From assembly GCF_009708215.1 (NCBI RefSeq), contig NZ_CP046175.1:1178001-1242000 (forward strand): a DNA stretch of 64,000 nucleotides, in the 5' to 3' direction. This document shows positions 33,840 to 50,431 of the stretch, piece by piece. A program made the translations under genes and the position numbers. The first letter of the stretch is position 1. Every line of letters begins with the position of its first letter. Under the pieces are notes generated by a model. The model was given only the letters and a program-made list of their open reading frames with translations. It was not told the DNA's origin and did not search any database. This stretch comes from Occultella kanbiaonis (GTDB lineage Bacteria; Actinomycetota; Actinomycetes; Actinomycetales; Beutenbergiaceae).

Positions 33840-34367
33840 ATGGCACGGCCTGACAAGGCGGCAGCAGTTGCCGAACTGACGGAGAAGTTCCGCCAGTCCA
33901 CGGCCGCTGTGCTGACCGAGTACCGCGGGCTCACGGTGGCCCAGCTCAAGGCGCTGCGCACCGATCTCGGCGGTACCACCAGCTTCGCCGTGGTGAAGAA
34001 CACGCTCACCGGCATTGCGGCCAAGGAAGCCGGCATCGACGCGTTCGATGGCGAGCTCACCGGGCCGTCGGCCATCGCCTTCATCTCCGGTGACCCGGTC
34101 GAGGCGGCGAAGAGCCTGCGTGACTTCGCCAAGGCGAACCCCAAGCTGGTCATCAAGGGTGGTGTCCTCGACGGGCGCGCCCTGACGTCCGCGGACGTCA
34201 CCAAACTCGCGGACCTCGAGTCCCGCGAGGTGCTCCTGGCCAAGGCGGCCGGCGCGTTCAAGGCGAAGCTGCACCAGGCGGCCTACGTCTTCAACGCTCC
34301 CGCTGCCAAGGCGGTGCGCACCATCGAAGCCCTGCGTGAGAAGCAGGCGACGGAGTCCGCGGCCTGA
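33840..34367 (+). CDS. rplJ: 50S ribosomal protein L10
   Basis: 175 residues. [18 protein letters not shown] and [17 protein letters not shown] are typical; the C-terminal helix that carries L7/L12 dimers is at about 135-170. GGAGGG precedes ATG 33840. Transcribed from its own promoter with a regulatory leader. Confidence 0.96.
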   Translation: MARPDKAAAVAELTEKFRQSTAAVLTEYRGLTVAQLKALRTDLGGTTSFAVVKNTLTGIAAKEAGIDAFDGELTGPSAIAFISGDPVEAAKSLRDFAKANPKLVIKGGVLDGRALTSADVTKLADLESREVLLAKAAGAFKAKLHQAAYVFNAPAAKAVRTIEALREKQATESAA

Positions 34368-34433
34368 GGCCCGGTCTTCGACCAACCACACACTGCTTCT
34401 CCGCAAGCAGGACCAACAGGAAGGAACGCCATC

Positions 34434-34823
34434 ATGGCGAAGCTCAGCACCGACGAGCTCATTGACGCTTTCAAGGAGCTCACCCTGATCGAGCTCTCCG
34501 AGTTCGTGAAGCAGTTCGAGGAGACCTTCGAGGTCACCGCCGCCGCTCCGGCCGCCGTTGCGGTCGCCGCCGGCCCCGCCGCCGGTGGCGGCGAGGACGA
34601 GGCCGAGGAGCAGACCGAGTTCGACGTCATCCTCGACTCCGTCGGCGACAAGAAGATCCAGGTCATCAAGGAGGTGCGCGCCCTCACGAGCCTCGGCCTG
34701 AAGGAGGCCAAGGACCTCGTCGACAGCGCCCCCAAGGCGATCGTCGAGGGCGTGGCGAAGGACGTCGCCGAGAAGGCGAAGGAAGCCCTCGAAGGCGCCG
34801 GCGCCACCGTCACCGTCAAGTGA
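34434..34823 (+). CDS. rplL: 50S ribosomal protein L7/L12
   Basis: 129 residues: N-terminal dimerisation domain ([21 protein letters not shown]), Ala/Gly hinge, and C-terminal domain ([35 protein letters not shown]) that contacts elongation factors. GGAAGGAAC lies before the ATG. Closes the rplJL unit. Confidence 0.97.
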   Translation: MAKLSTDELIDAFKELTLIELSEFVKQFEETFEVTAAAPAAVAVAAGPAAGGGEDEAEEQTEFDVILDSVGDKKIQVIKEVRALTSLGLKEAKDLVDSAPKAIVEGVAKDVAEKAKEALEGAGATVTVK

Positions 34824-34939
34824 TCTGACGGCGGGTGCTCAGTTCCGCCGGTTCGCGCCGCAAGGCAACGACACCGGGCACACGGAGCCGGGCAGCTCGC
34901 CCGCGTTACCCGGCCACGCCAATAACGAGGCCACAATGA

Positions 34940-34971
34940 CGAGGCCCGCACCGATTCCGGTGCGGGCCTCG
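34940..34971 (+). terminator. Terminator after rplL
   Basis: Perfect 14-bp stem CGAGGCCCGCACCG with its complement, loop ATTC. Confidence 0.8.
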
Positions 34972-34978
34972 TCGCCAC

Positions 34979-35007
34979 TGGACAGACGTAGCCAAAGTGG
35001 CTATGCT
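34979..35007 (+). promoter_or_regulatory. rpoBC promoter
   Basis: -35 TGGACA (34979-34984), 17-bp spacer, -10 TATGCT (35002-35007), directly after the rplL terminator. The 5' untranslated region is then about 150 nt. The rest of the 341-bp gap holds no gene. Confidence 0.7.
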
Positions 35008-35164
35008 GTCGCTTTGCGCTGTCTTCTGCCCCCAGCACACGCTTCCCGAACCGGGTCCATCTCACACGTCCGCGTGCGCGATGTCTGGCCCGGGCGAAGT
35101 TCGGGCGGGGTTTGTTCGGGGTGGTCCGGCGCGCGTGCACACAATTCGTAGGGAAGGACCCCTC

Positions 35165-38683
<3,519 letters not shown>

Positions 38684-38689
38684 GCGGCC

Positions 38690-38728
38690 CCGTCAGCGGT
38701 CGGGTCCACGTGACCCGACCGCTGACGG
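38690..38728 (+). terminator. Hairpin between rpoB and rpoC
   Basis: Perfect 17-bp stem beginning CCGTCAGCGG (38690-38706 with 38712-38728), loop CACGT. It looks like a terminator but lies inside the rpoBC operon, so partial termination or RNA processing is more likely. Confidence 0.55.
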
Positions 38729-38781
38729 CCCCCTCATCCTGATTGGTTCCACACGGTGTTACACCGAAGGAAGTAGGAAAA

Positions 38782-42672
<3,891 letters not shown>

Positions 42673-42695
42673 GTCGTACGACCTGATCGACCACT

Positions 42696-42733
42696 GAATG
42701 GTCCGGCATCCCGCGAAGGATGCCGGACCATTC
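42696..42733 (+). terminator. rpoBC terminator
   Basis: Perfect 16-bp stem GAATGGTCCGGCATCC with its complement, loop CGCGAA, 24 bases after the rpoC stop. Confidence 0.85.
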
Positions 42734-42855
42734 GTGTGTCCGGAGCCGGACGGTTGACCGCCTGTTCGGAGTGGATCGTCAGCTGCGGTGAAGTGACGCC
42801 TCCCATATCCGGCGGAGCCGGGAATGTTATTGAAACTTCACTCATTGAGGGATGC

Positions 42856-43401
42856 ATGACCTCTCACAAGATCGGCATCGTCGTCAGTTCCTCCCGCCCG
42901 ACCCGCATCGGCACCAAGGTCGCCCAGTGGGTCCGTGACCAGGCGCCGAACGACACCGAGGTCGACATCATCGACCTTGCCGAGGTGGACCTGCCCTTCC
43001 TCGCGGAGCCCGAACTGCCGTCCGCCGGCAACTACACCCAGCCCAGCACCCTCGCGTGGTCGGAGCGGGTGCGAACCTACGACGCGCTCATCGTCACCCT
43101 GCCCGAGTACAACGCCGGCTATCCGGCCGTCGTCAAGAACGCCGTCGACACGCTGCACGCCGAGTGGACCGACCTGCCGATCGGCATCATCGGCTACGGC
43201 TGGGGTGCGGCCGCCGGGTCCGCCCGTCAGTTCGGTGAGGTGCTCGACCGCGTCAAGGCCCTGCGTCTGGACGGCCCGGGCCTGAGCTTCGGCCAGGACC
43301 TGACTCCGGAGGGCGACATCCTCGAGGCAGCCCCGTCCGACGAGGTGCGCGGCCTCTACGACCAGATCATCGCTGCCGTGCGCGAGAAGGTCGCGGCCTG
43401 A
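42856..43401 (+). CDS. NADPH-dependent FMN reductase family protein
   Basis: A 181-residue flavodoxin-fold protein with the phosphate-binding loop VVSSSRPTRIGTKVAQW and the flavin site PEYNAGYPAVVKNAVDTL. The family reduces FMN, quinones or chromate with NAD(P)H; the physiological substrate is not evident. ATG 42856 follows GAGGGA. The gene stands alone between two terminators, with an AT-rich upstream stretch (42825-42840) that may hold its promoter. Confidence 0.85.
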   Translation: MTSHKIGIVVSSSRPTRIGTKVAQWVRDQAPNDTEVDIIDLAEVDLPFLAEPELPSAGNYTQPSTLAWSERVRTYDALIVTLPEYNAGYPAVVKNAVDTLHAEWTDLPIGIIGYGWGAAAGSARQFGEVLDRVKALRLDGPGLSFGQDLTPEGDILEAAPSDEVRGLYDQIIAAVREKVAA

Positions 43402-43434
43402 CCCTCTGACCCACACCCGGTCCTCCCCGGCCGC

Positions 43435-43465
43435 AGAGGCGGTGGCGCGCGGCGCCACCGCCTCT
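43435..43465 (+). terminator. Terminator after FMN reductase gene
   Basis: Perfect 14-bp stem AGAGGCGGTGGCGC with its complement, loop GCG. Placed between convergent genes, so it may work in both directions. Confidence 0.75.
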
Positions 43466-43535
43466 CGTGTGCCCGGGGCACCTGTGCGGACGCTCACCTC
43501 CGGTGATCCGGGCCAGCGCCGACTCGCCGGTACCG

Positions 43536-44504
43536 TTACGCGCCGCTCGCGTACAGCCGCCGGACCACGTCCTCGATGTCCGGCTCCTCGATCGTGAGGT
43601 CGCGCACCTCGGCCCGAGCCGACACCTGCGCGAGGACCGCGGCCGCCGTCGTCGATCCGGGGGTGAAGGCGAGCCGCTGACGCAGCCCGTCCGCCTCCAC
43701 GCCGAGCAGCCGGGTGCCGGTGACGTCCGCCAGCGGCGCAGTGGTCTGCTCGAGGTCGACGACGATCACCCGGTCCGCGCCGACCCGCTCCACGAGGCCG
43801 GGCAGGGACCCGTCGTAGGCCATCCGGCCGTGGTCGACCACGATGATGCGGTCGGTCAGGCGCTGCACGTCGTCCATGTCGTGCGTGGTCAGAAGCAGGG
43901 TGGTGTCCCCGCCGGCCCGCTCCTCGAGCAGGAACTGGCGCAGGCGCTCCTTGCTCAGCACGTCCAGACCGATGGTGGGCTCGTCCAGGATCAGCAGCTC
44001 GGGGGAGTGCAGCAACGCCGCCGCGATCTCGCCCCGGATGCGCTGTCCGAGACTGAGCTGCCGCACCGGGGTCTCGAGGAAGTCACCGAGGTCGAGGCGT
44101 TCGACCAGGGTGGCCCGGCGGGTCCGCAGGGTGTCCGGGCCGAGCCGGTGGATCGCCGCCAGGGCGCGATAGGACTCGGCGAGCGGCAGGTCCCACCACA
44201 GCTGCGACCGCTGCCCGAAGACCACGCCGATCCGCCGCGCCAGCTCGCGACGGTGGCGGTGCGGGTCCAGGCCGCAGGTCTGCACGCGGCCGCTGGTCGG
44301 TACCAGGATGCCGGTGAGCATCTTGATCGTGGTGGACTTCCCGGCGCCGTTGGCGCCGATGTACCCGACGGCGGCCCCCGCCTCGATCGTGAAGTCCAGG
44401 TCGGCGACGGCGTGGGTGATACTGCGCCTGCGGCGCAGCCCGCGACCGGTCCGGACCACGAAGTCCCGGCCGAGGCCGGTGGCACTGATGATCGTTTCGG
44501 TCAT
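43536..44504 (-). CDS. ABC exporter ATP-binding protein
   Basis: A 322-residue ABC ATPase: Walker A GANGAGKSTT, signature LSLGQRIRGE, Walker B LLILDEPTIGLD, switch His in TTHDMDD. It has the NatA-like layout with a C-terminal extension of about 90 residues, as in DUF990-type exporters. With the two permeases upstream it forms a three-gene exporter; the cargo is unknown. Its ATG overlaps the stop of the permease gene (ATGA). Confidence 0.9.
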   Translation of the reverse strand: MTETIISATGLGRDFVVRTGRGLRRRRSITHAVADLDFTIEAGAAVGYIGANGAGKSTTIKMLTGILVPTSGRVQTCGLDPHRHRRELARRIGVVFGQRSQLWWDLPLAESYRALAAIHRLGPDTLRTRRATLVERLDLGDFLETPVRQLSLGQRIRGEIAAALLHSPELLILDEPTIGLDVLSKERLRQFLLEERAGGDTTLLLTTHDMDDVQRLTDRIIVVDHGRMAYDGSLPGLVERVGADRVIVVDLEQTTAPLADVTGTRLLGVEADGLRQRLAFTPGSTTAAAVLAQVSARAEVRDLTIEEPDIEDVVRRLYASGA

Positions 44505-45304
44505 GAGCCCGCTCCCGTGTAGTGACGTAGGCCCGCCCGCCAACCGAGCAGGGCGACCGTCCAGATCCCCGCGGCCGCGACCGGTGCGAACCACCCCAGG
44601 ACCGCCGGTGTCCACGCCGGCCCCGCGTGGCCGAGGAGCACGAGGGTGGGCAGGTACGCGGTGAACGCGGCCGGGACCACGAACGTGAACAGCACCCGCA
44701 TCGGCAGACTGAAGATCGAGGTCGGGTAGGACGCTGCATACGAGCCGCCGTACGTGAAGGCGTTCGCGAACTCGCCGCCCTCCACCAGCCAGAACTGCAC
44801 CGCGGCCGCGCACACGAACAGCGCGGCGAAGATGACCGCGCTGAACAGCGGCGTCAGGACGGCGAGGATCACGAGTGCCGGCGTCCACACGATCGTGTTC
44901 ATCGTCAGCGCGATCACCAACACCACCGCCGCGACCGCCGTGCGACCGAGTCGGCGCAGCTGCAGGTCGCTGGTGATCAGCTGGGCCAGGACCGGCAGCG
45001 GACGCAGCAGGAATGCGTCCAGGGTGCCCGATCGCAGGTACGTCGGCAGCGAGTCCACGTGCCCGACCGCCATGTCCGCGAGGGAGAAGCCGATCCCGGC
45101 GAACGCGAACAGCAACAGCGCACCGGCGAGGTCGAGCTCACCCAGGACGGTGATCGAGGAGAAGATCACGAGCACCTCGGCGAGCTCGAGCACCCCGATA
45201 CCGACCGCGCCGGCGAGGTCGAGGACGAACGAGCGCCGATAGGTCAACTGCGAGCGCAGCCGGGAAGCGAGCAGAGCCCGGTACGGTGCGAGGGCCTCAG
45301 CCAC
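44501..45304 (-). CDS. ABC-2 type permease (DUF990-like), second subunit
   Basis: A 267-residue protein with about six membrane segments, start GTG 45304 overlapping the upstream permease stop by eight bases. HVDSLPTYLRSGTLDAFLLRPLP is the recognisable segment of this ABC-2 subfamily. It pairs with the other permease and the ATPase encoded on either side. Confidence 0.85.
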   Translation of the reverse strand: MAEALAPYRALLASRLRSQLTYRRSFVLDLAGAVGIGVLELAEVLVIFSSITVLGELDLAGALLLFAFAGIGFSLADMAVGHVDSLPTYLRSGTLDAFLLRPLPVLAQLITSDLQLRRLGRTAVAAVVLVIALTMNTIVWTPALVILAVLTPLFSAVIFAALFVCAAAVQFWLVEGGEFANAFTYGGSYAASYPTSIFSLPMRVLFTFVVPAAFTAYLPTLVLLGHAGPAWTPAVLGWFAPVAAAGIWTVALLGWRAGLRHYTGAGS

Positions 45305-46091
45305 CCTGCACCACCACCCTCCGCGCCCCGAGTTCGAACACGGCGCGGCCGACCACGAGCAGGCCGAGCGCCCACGCGACCTGCTCGCCGAGCAGCACCA
45401 ACGCGTCCGGTCCCGCAGCGCGCCCCATGATGATGTCGATCGGGTGCTGCAGCATCGCCGGGAACGGGGTCCACGCCGCCACCGCGGCGAGCCAGGGCGG
45501 GAACCAGTGCACGGGCACCACCAGACCGCACAGCAGGTTCGAGGCGACGAGGTAGAGCGTCATGACGCCCCGGAGGTCCAACAGCCAGAACGCCGCCAGG
45601 TTCACCAGCCACCGGCAGGCGAACGAGACCACGACGGCGAGCGTCACCGACACCAGACCGAGCAGATAGGGCAGCACCTGGCCGGGCAGTGCCAGCCCGG
45701 TCACGAGTGCGCCGACCATCAGCGGCGGCGCGGCGCGGGGCACCAGCTGGAACGCGGCCCTTCCGAGGTCAGCCGCGAGGTAGCCCGCCTGCGGATCGAT
45801 CGGGCGCGCCAGGTCGATCGCGATGTCCCCGGACCGGATCCGCTCCGCGAGCTCGGACCAGGTGAAGACGTTCACCGGACCGATGAGTGCCTGGGCGAGC
45901 CAGGCGTAGGTGGCCCCGGTCAGGGCGTCGTAGCCGGCCAGTATCCCGCCGGCGGCCCCGATCGCCCCCATCGTGATCGCCGCCTTGATGAGGCCGAAGA
46001 CCGTGTTCGTGAACGCACCCGCGGCGGCCGCGGTGCGGTACGCGGACCATCGCCGCCAGCCGAGACCGGCATACACGGCGAGGGCGGACAC
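45297..46091 (-). CDS. ABC-2 type permease (DUF990-like), first subunit
   Basis: A 264-residue six-span protein beginning MSALAVYAGLGWRRWSAYR. The SGDIAIDLARPIDPQ segment corresponds to the matching loop in the partner permease and is typical of the subfamily. GTG 46091 starts the three-gene operon; it is divergent from the P-loop protein gene. Confidence 0.83.
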   Translation of the reverse strand: MSALAVYAGLGWRRWSAYRTAAAAGAFTNTVFGLIKAAITMGAIGAAGGILAGYDALTGATYAWLAQALIGPVNVFTWSELAERIRSGDIAIDLARPIDPQAGYLAADLGRAAFQLVPRAAPPLMVGALVTGLALPGQVLPYLLGLVSVTLAVVVSFACRWLVNLAAFWLLDLRGVMTLYLVASNLLCGLVVPVHWFPPWLAAVAAWTPFPAMLQHPIDIIMGRAAGPDALVLLGEQVAWALGLLVVGRAVFELGARRVVVQGG

Positions 46092-46152
46092 AAGAGCGAG
46101 AACTTACTCGCCGCTCGGGTGGGAGTCAATCATGACCGGCACCCCCCCGGGC

Positions 46153-46158
46153 TATCAT
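46153..46158 (+). promoter_or_regulatory. -10 element (TATCAT) for leaderless P-loop gene
   Basis: TATCAT followed by CGCGGG and ATG 46165, a leaderless layout. Confidence 0.5.
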
Positions 46159-46164
46159 CGCGGG

Positions 46165-46734
46165 ATGGGCCGGGGGAGTGTCGCTGATCTGCGTCGGGCT
46201 CGCCGGGTGCTCTGCTACGGCGTGACCGGTTCGGGCAAGTCCACCCTGGCGCTGCGCCTCGGGGCGGAGCTCGCACTGCCCGTCACCCTGGTGGACGAGC
46301 ACTACTGGGAGCCCGGCTGGGTGCCCGCGCCGCAGGAGCAGTTCGAGGAGTACATCGCCTCGACCGTGAGCGGCCCACGCTGGGTGGTCGACACCGCGTA
46401 CGCCCGGCACCTGGACGCCATCTTCCAGCGTGCGGACGTGATCGTCGCGTTGGACTACCCACGGCTCGTCTCCCTGACCAGGCTGGTGTGGCGCACCTGC
46501 CGCAACATCGTCACCAGGGCGCCGCTCTGCAACGGCAATGTCGAGACCCTCCGCAACGCGCTGTCGGGCGACTCCATCATCCGCTGGCACTTCCGGTCGT
46601 GGCGGAGCAAGCGCAGCAGGATGCGCGCGTGGGCCGCGGACCCGGGGGTGCCGCCGGTGCTGCTCCTGGGCCGGCCAGCGGACACCGAGCGCGCCCTTGC
46701 CCAGCTCAGATCCTCGCCCAATCGGTCGTCGTGA
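46165..46734 (+). CDS. P-loop NTPase, adenylate-kinase-like/topology modulation type
   Basis: A 189-residue protein with Walker A YGVTGSGKST, DEHYWEPGW after the second strand, VVDTAY, and LDYPRLVSLTRLVWRT, the pattern of small FlaR/adenylate-kinase-like ATPases. Substrate unknown. ATG 46165 fits a leaderless mRNA. The 3' end overlaps the convergent deacetylase gene by 29 bases. Confidence 0.78.
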   Translation: MGRGSVADLRRARRVLCYGVTGSGKSTLALRLGAELALPVTLVDEHYWEPGWVPAPQEQFEEYIASTVSGPRWVVDTAYARHLDAIFQRADVIVALDYPRLVSLTRLVWRTCRNIVTRAPLCNGNVETLRNALSGDSIIRWHFRSWRSKRSRMRAWAADPGVPPVLLLGRPADTERALAQLRSSPNRSS

Positions 46735-47437
46735 CGCCCGTGTCCGCGAGGACCGTCAGCAGGACGCCGCTGCGCAGCAACTGGTACTCCCAGACGCGTT
46801 TCGCACCGAGACCATCGGTGGCCACGTCCGCCGGGTGCAGGAAGATCTCGCAGACGCCGGCCGGGAGGGTGGCCACCAGGTCGGCGTAGTAACGAGCCGT
46901 GTCGTCCGGGCCGTCGATCGCCGCGGTCGGCCGCGGATCCGTGCGGATCGACTCCGGGAGGCGGACGCCGGAGTCGTCAGCCAGTGCGACGGCGAGCCGA
47001 TGCGCCTCGCCGACGCCGGCGCCGTCGGGCGCTCGCCTGGGCAGCCGCAGCGGCAGGCGGTGCCGGGCGGCCACCGCGATCGCCTCCACGAGCACCCCGC
47101 CGGGACGGGTTGCCTCCGGACCGAGCCCGTAGAGCGCCCCGGTGTGCAGGTCCAGGTGCGTGGGCACGGCACCGCGGGTGCGCATCCAGGCCACCTGGTC
47201 CTCGATCGCGGCCTCGATCTCGTCGTGGCTCGCGGTGGCGAGCAGGGTCGGGTCGAACTCCACGTGGAGCCCGACGGCGATCGGCAGGTCGAGCTCAAGG
47301 GCCGCCTCTGCGTGTGGTCGCCCGACGAGCAGGGACGTGGCGGTCACGGCACCGGCGTCGGCCAGGGCTGCGACGGCGCGGTTCACGGCAGGGGAGAGGC
47401 CGAGGTCGTCGGCGGTGACGATGACGGACGTGGTCAT
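46706..47437 (-). CDS. ChbG/YdjC-type carbohydrate deacetylase
   Basis: A 243-residue protein with the YdjC metal site VTADDLGLS (Asp pair), GLHVEF, THLDLHTG and EIFLHPAD. Characterised relatives remove an acetyl group from chitobiose-type sugars. The ATG overlaps the stop of the upstream GPH transporter gene, so the deacetylase probably works on what that transporter imports. The enzyme is cytosolic (no signal peptide). Confidence 0.85.
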   Translation of the reverse strand: MTTSVIVTADDLGLSPAVNRAVAALADAGAVTATSLLVGRPHAEAALELDLPIAVGLHVEFDPTLLATASHDEIEAAIEDQVAWMRTRGAVPTHLDLHTGALYGLGPEATRPGGVLVEAIAVAARHRLPLRLPRRAPDGAGVGEAHRLAVALADDSGVRLPESIRTDPRPTAAIDGPDDTARYYADLVATLPAGVCEIFLHPADVATDGLGAKRVWEYQLLRSGVLLTVLADTGVTTTDWARI

Positions 47438-48984
47438 GGCCGCGGTCGAGGTGCGTCGTCCGTGGCGCCGGGTGGGTCGGCGTCGTCGGCGTCCGGCGCG
47501 TCCGCGCCGGGGCTGCGGATCGCAGCCGCCTCGGCGACGTCGTCACCCGCGCCGCCCGCCGGGCCGCCCACGGCGACCGTCGGGAGGATCTCCGCTGCGG
47601 CGCCGCGATCGAAGCGGACGAAGTGGGACATGATCGCGGCCAGGCTGACCAGGACGAACGGGAACACCGAGAGCAGGAACCGCGCGGCCTCGTCGGGACG
47701 GGTGCCGGTGTCATCGCCGCTGTGGAACCCGAACAACATCGCCACGGCGAGGAAGCCGAGCGACTTCACGAACGCGTTCAGCCGGTTGAAGAACCCGAAC
47801 GCGGACAGGAACATGCCCTCGCGGCGCACTCCCGTGCGGGCGGTGTCCTCGTCGAGGAGTCGCGCCACGATCAGGTCCATGGTGGCCATCACTCCGCTGT
47901 ACCCGAGCCCCACGAGCGCCCCGCAGACGATGGCGAGCACGAGCGTGTCCGCCAGGTACATGGTGGCCAGCGCCCCGGCCAGGACGATCAGTGCGATCCG
48001 CCAGATCCGCTCCGGGCCGTACCGGCGTACCAGCCGGGTCCACAACGCCAGGCACAACGCGGACACGAGGATCACCGTGGCGAGCAGGTAGGTGGAGTCA
48101 CCAGACGGTAGCCGCAGCGTGTACTCGACGAAGAACGCCACCGCGGCGATCACCAGGGCCATGCCGGCCGAGTACAGGCCACTTGTCACGGCGATCATCC
48201 AGAACTTGCGGTTACCGACGATCACCTTGAGGGAATCCAGCAGACGGGGCTGCTCCGCGGTCAGCACGCGCGGATCCTCGCGGGCTCCGAGCGCGCAGTA
48301 GATGATCACCACAGCGGCCACGACTCCGAAGATGATGGAGGTGCGGCTGTATCCGATCGCCTCGGCGATCCGGGGAGTGAGTGCCACCGAGATGATCATC
48401 GCCACGAGCTGGAAGCCCTGGCGCAGCGAGTTCGCCACCGCGCGCCGCTTCTCGTTCGGGAACAGCTCCGGGAGCAACGCGCCGTAGTTCGCGTTCACGA
48501 GTGAGTCCGACGTGCCGGTGAGGACGGTGAACACCGCGAACCAGGCGATCAGGCTGGCACCCTCGAGGGTGTCCGGAGGGGAGAAGAACGCGATGAAGGA
48601 GATCGCCAGCAGTGGTGCCGCCAGGATCATCCACGGCCTGCGCCGACCCCACCGGGTCCTGGTGCGATCGGAGAGGTAGCCGTAGACCGGGTTGTCGATC
48701 GCGTCGATCACCGCGTACAGGGCCAGCACGGCGGCGTACGCGCGCGCGTCCATGCCGAGATCGTTGATGTAGTAGAACGCCATGAACGCGAGAAACATGT
48801 TGATCGGGATCGACGTCCCGAACATCCCGACCGCGTATCGGACCGGGCGGGTGGTGCGCCCGGTCGTACCGGCGCCGGGAGCGGACCGGCCCGGCTCGAC
48901 GCCGCCGGGAGCGGACCGGCCAGGCTCGATGCCGTCGGCGGTGGCGGGCCCGACGGCAGCGTCCTGATCGCCCTGTGTCGTCAT
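47434..48984 (-). CDS. GPH-family (glycoside-pentoside-hexuronide) sugar transporter
   Basis: A 516-residue MFS-type symporter with twelve spans. AVIDAIDNPVYGYLSDRTRTRWGRRRPW is the GPH signature region, and NANYGALLPELFPNEKRRA follows. The N-terminus (about 1-45) is cytosolic with a repeated GRSAPG motif; the C-terminal tail is Asp/Ala/Pro-rich. ATG 48984 follows AGGAGAG by 6 nt. Overlap with the deacetylase gene (ATGA) suggests a two-gene disaccharide operon. Confidence 0.85.
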   Translation of the reverse strand: MTTQGDQDAAVGPATADGIEPGRSAPGGVEPGRSAPGAGTTGRTTRPVRYAVGMFGTSIPINMFLAFMAFYYINDLGMDARAYAAVLALYAVIDAIDNPVYGYLSDRTRTRWGRRRPWMILAAPLLAISFIAFFSPPDTLEGASLIAWFAVFTVLTGTSDSLVNANYGALLPELFPNEKRRAVANSLRQGFQLVAMIISVALTPRIAEAIGYSRTSIIFGVVAAVVIIYCALGAREDPRVLTAEQPRLLDSLKVIVGNRKFWMIAVTSGLYSAGMALVIAAVAFFVEYTLRLPSGDSTYLLATVILVSALCLALWTRLVRRYGPERIWRIALIVLAGALATMYLADTLVLAIVCGALVGLGYSGVMATMDLIVARLLDEDTARTGVRREGMFLSAFGFFNRLNAFVKSLGFLAVAMLFGFHSGDDTGTRPDEAARFLLSVFPFVLVSLAAIMSHFVRFDRGAAAEILPTVAVGGPAGGAGDDVAEAAAIRSPGADAPDADDADPPGATDDAPRPRP

Positions 48985-49179
48985 CGTCGACTCTCCTGTT
49001 CTCCGCCCACGGATGCGGCTCACCACCCGCATCGAGCGTAGTGCGCGTCCGGATCGTGGACTTCTCGATTGCGGGTCCCACCATGACGACCCGATCGGCG
49101 CTACCGTTGGGTGGGAACTTCACCGGCACGGTCCAGCCCGGCACAGGGAGTGTTTCGCACCACACCGTGCCGATCGGCT

Positions 49180-49209
49180 TTGACGCTTCCGTCGCGCGGA
49201 GAGTACTCT
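49180..49209 (+). promoter_or_regulatory. Probable str operon promoter
   Basis: -35 TTGACG (49180-49185), 18-bp spacer, -10 TACTCT (49204-49209), about 300 bases before rpsL. The 523-bp gap (48985-49507) holds no convincing gene. Confidence 0.6.
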
Positions 49210-49389
49210 GGTCGGCAGTGCCCGCTCTGTCGGGCTCTCGCGTGCGCGCTGTGACCTGGACGTCGCCCCGAAACGGGCTCGGACGAGGATGAGCGTGCGG
49301 TGGGTCACCCCCGTCCGGCACGCACACCGACCACCACAACACCCGTGATGGGCCTGTGATGGGCGAAGTGTGCGTGAAGAACCGGGGGA

Positions 49390-49412
49390 CGACACGCCCG
49401 AGCGCGGGGGTC
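49390..49412 (+). promoter_or_regulatory. 23-nt leader element shared with rpsJ operon, copy 1
   Basis: The 23 bases beginning CGACACGCCCGAGCGCGG occur identically at 54903-54925. Both copies lie in the long leaders of ribosomal protein operons, here 95 bases before rpsL. Confidence 0.6.
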
Positions 49413-49507
49413 ACGTCGGGGTGGAATACGCCGGGCACCAGCAGTGTTCCGGTCCTGATCGCACCCCGATCACCATGAGCAGTCAGACTTTTCGAGACGG
49501 AGATGTA

Positions 49508-49882
49508 GTGCCCACGATTCAGCAGCTGGTCCGCAAGGGTCGCAGCGCCAAGGTCGGCAAGTCCAAGACGCCTGCCCTCAAGGGCAGCCCTCAGCGTCGC
49601 GGCGTGTGCACCCGCGTGTACACGACGACCCCCAAGAAGCCGAACTCGGCCCTGCGCAAGGTGGCCCGGGTGAAGCTGTCCAGCCAGATCGAGGTCACGG
49701 CGTACATCCCCGGCGTCGGTCACAACCTGCAGGAGCACTCCATCGTGCTCGTGCGCGGTGGCCGTGTGAAGGACCTCCCGGGTGTCCGTTACAAGATCGT
49801 GCGTGGCGCCCTCGACACCCAGGGTGTCCGCGGCCGTCAGCAGGCTCGCAGCCGTTACGGCGCGAAGAAGGAGAAGAAGTAA
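49508..49882 (+). CDS. rpsL: 30S ribosomal protein S12
   Basis: 124 residues. [12 protein letters not shown] opens at GTG 49508 (ACGGAGA upstream); Lys43 ([17 protein letters not shown]) and Lys88 ([10 protein letters not shown]) are present, so the usual streptomycin-sensitive form is expected. An upstream in-frame ATG at 49475 has no similarity. First gene of the str operon; its stop overlaps the rpsG start by one base. Confidence 0.97.
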   Translation: MPTIQQLVRKGRSAKVGKSKTPALKGSPQRRGVCTRVYTTTPKKPNSALRKVARVKLSSQIEVTAYIPGVGHNLQEHSIVLVRGGRVKDLPGVRYKIVRGALDTQGVRGRQQARSRYGAKKEKK

Positions 49883-50352
49883 TGCCTCGTAAGGGTCCGG
49901 CCCCGAAGCGGCCGCTCGCGATCGATCCCGTCTACGGTTCGCCGACAGTCACGCAGCTCGTGAACCGGGTGCTCATGGACGGCAAGAAGTCCACCGCTGA
50001 GCGGATCGTCTATGGCGCCCTCGAGGGTGTCCGCGAGAAGACTCAGTCCGACCCGGCCGTCGTGCTGAAGCGCGCGCTGGAGAACGTCCGCCCGACCCTC
50101 GAGGTCCGGTCCCGCCGCGTCGGTGGCGCGACCTACCAGGTCCCGATCGAGGTCCGCGCCTCGCGTCAGACCACGCTGGCCCTGCGCTGGCTCGTGGACT
50201 ACGCCCGCGCCCGCCGCGAGAAGACCATGACCGAGCGCCTCATGAACGAGATCCTCGACGCCTCGAACGGCCTCGGTGCCGCGGTGAAGCGACGCGAGGA
50301 CACCCACAAGATGGCCGAGTCGAACAAGGCCTTCGCGCACTACCGCTGGTAG
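49882..50352 (+). CDS. rpsG: 30S ribosomal protein S7
   Basis: 156 residues, [21 protein letters not shown] to the conserved end [14 protein letters not shown]7 starts assembly of the 3' domain of 16S rRNA and in some bacteria represses the str operon. The ATG shares one base with the rpsL stop (TAATG). Confidence 0.97.
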   Translation: MPRKGPAPKRPLAIDPVYGSPTVTQLVNRVLMDGKKSTAERIVYGALEGVREKTQSDPAVVLKRALENVRPTLEVRSRRVGGATYQVPIEVRASRQTTLALRWLVDYARARREKTMTERLMNEILDASNGLGAAVKRREDTHKMAESNKAFAHYRW

Positions 50353-50431
50353 TCGCCCCGGTCATGGCGCCGCCTCACCCCGGCGCCATGACCCACCTGA
50401 TCACGCTCGTATCGACCAGAAGAGAGCAACT

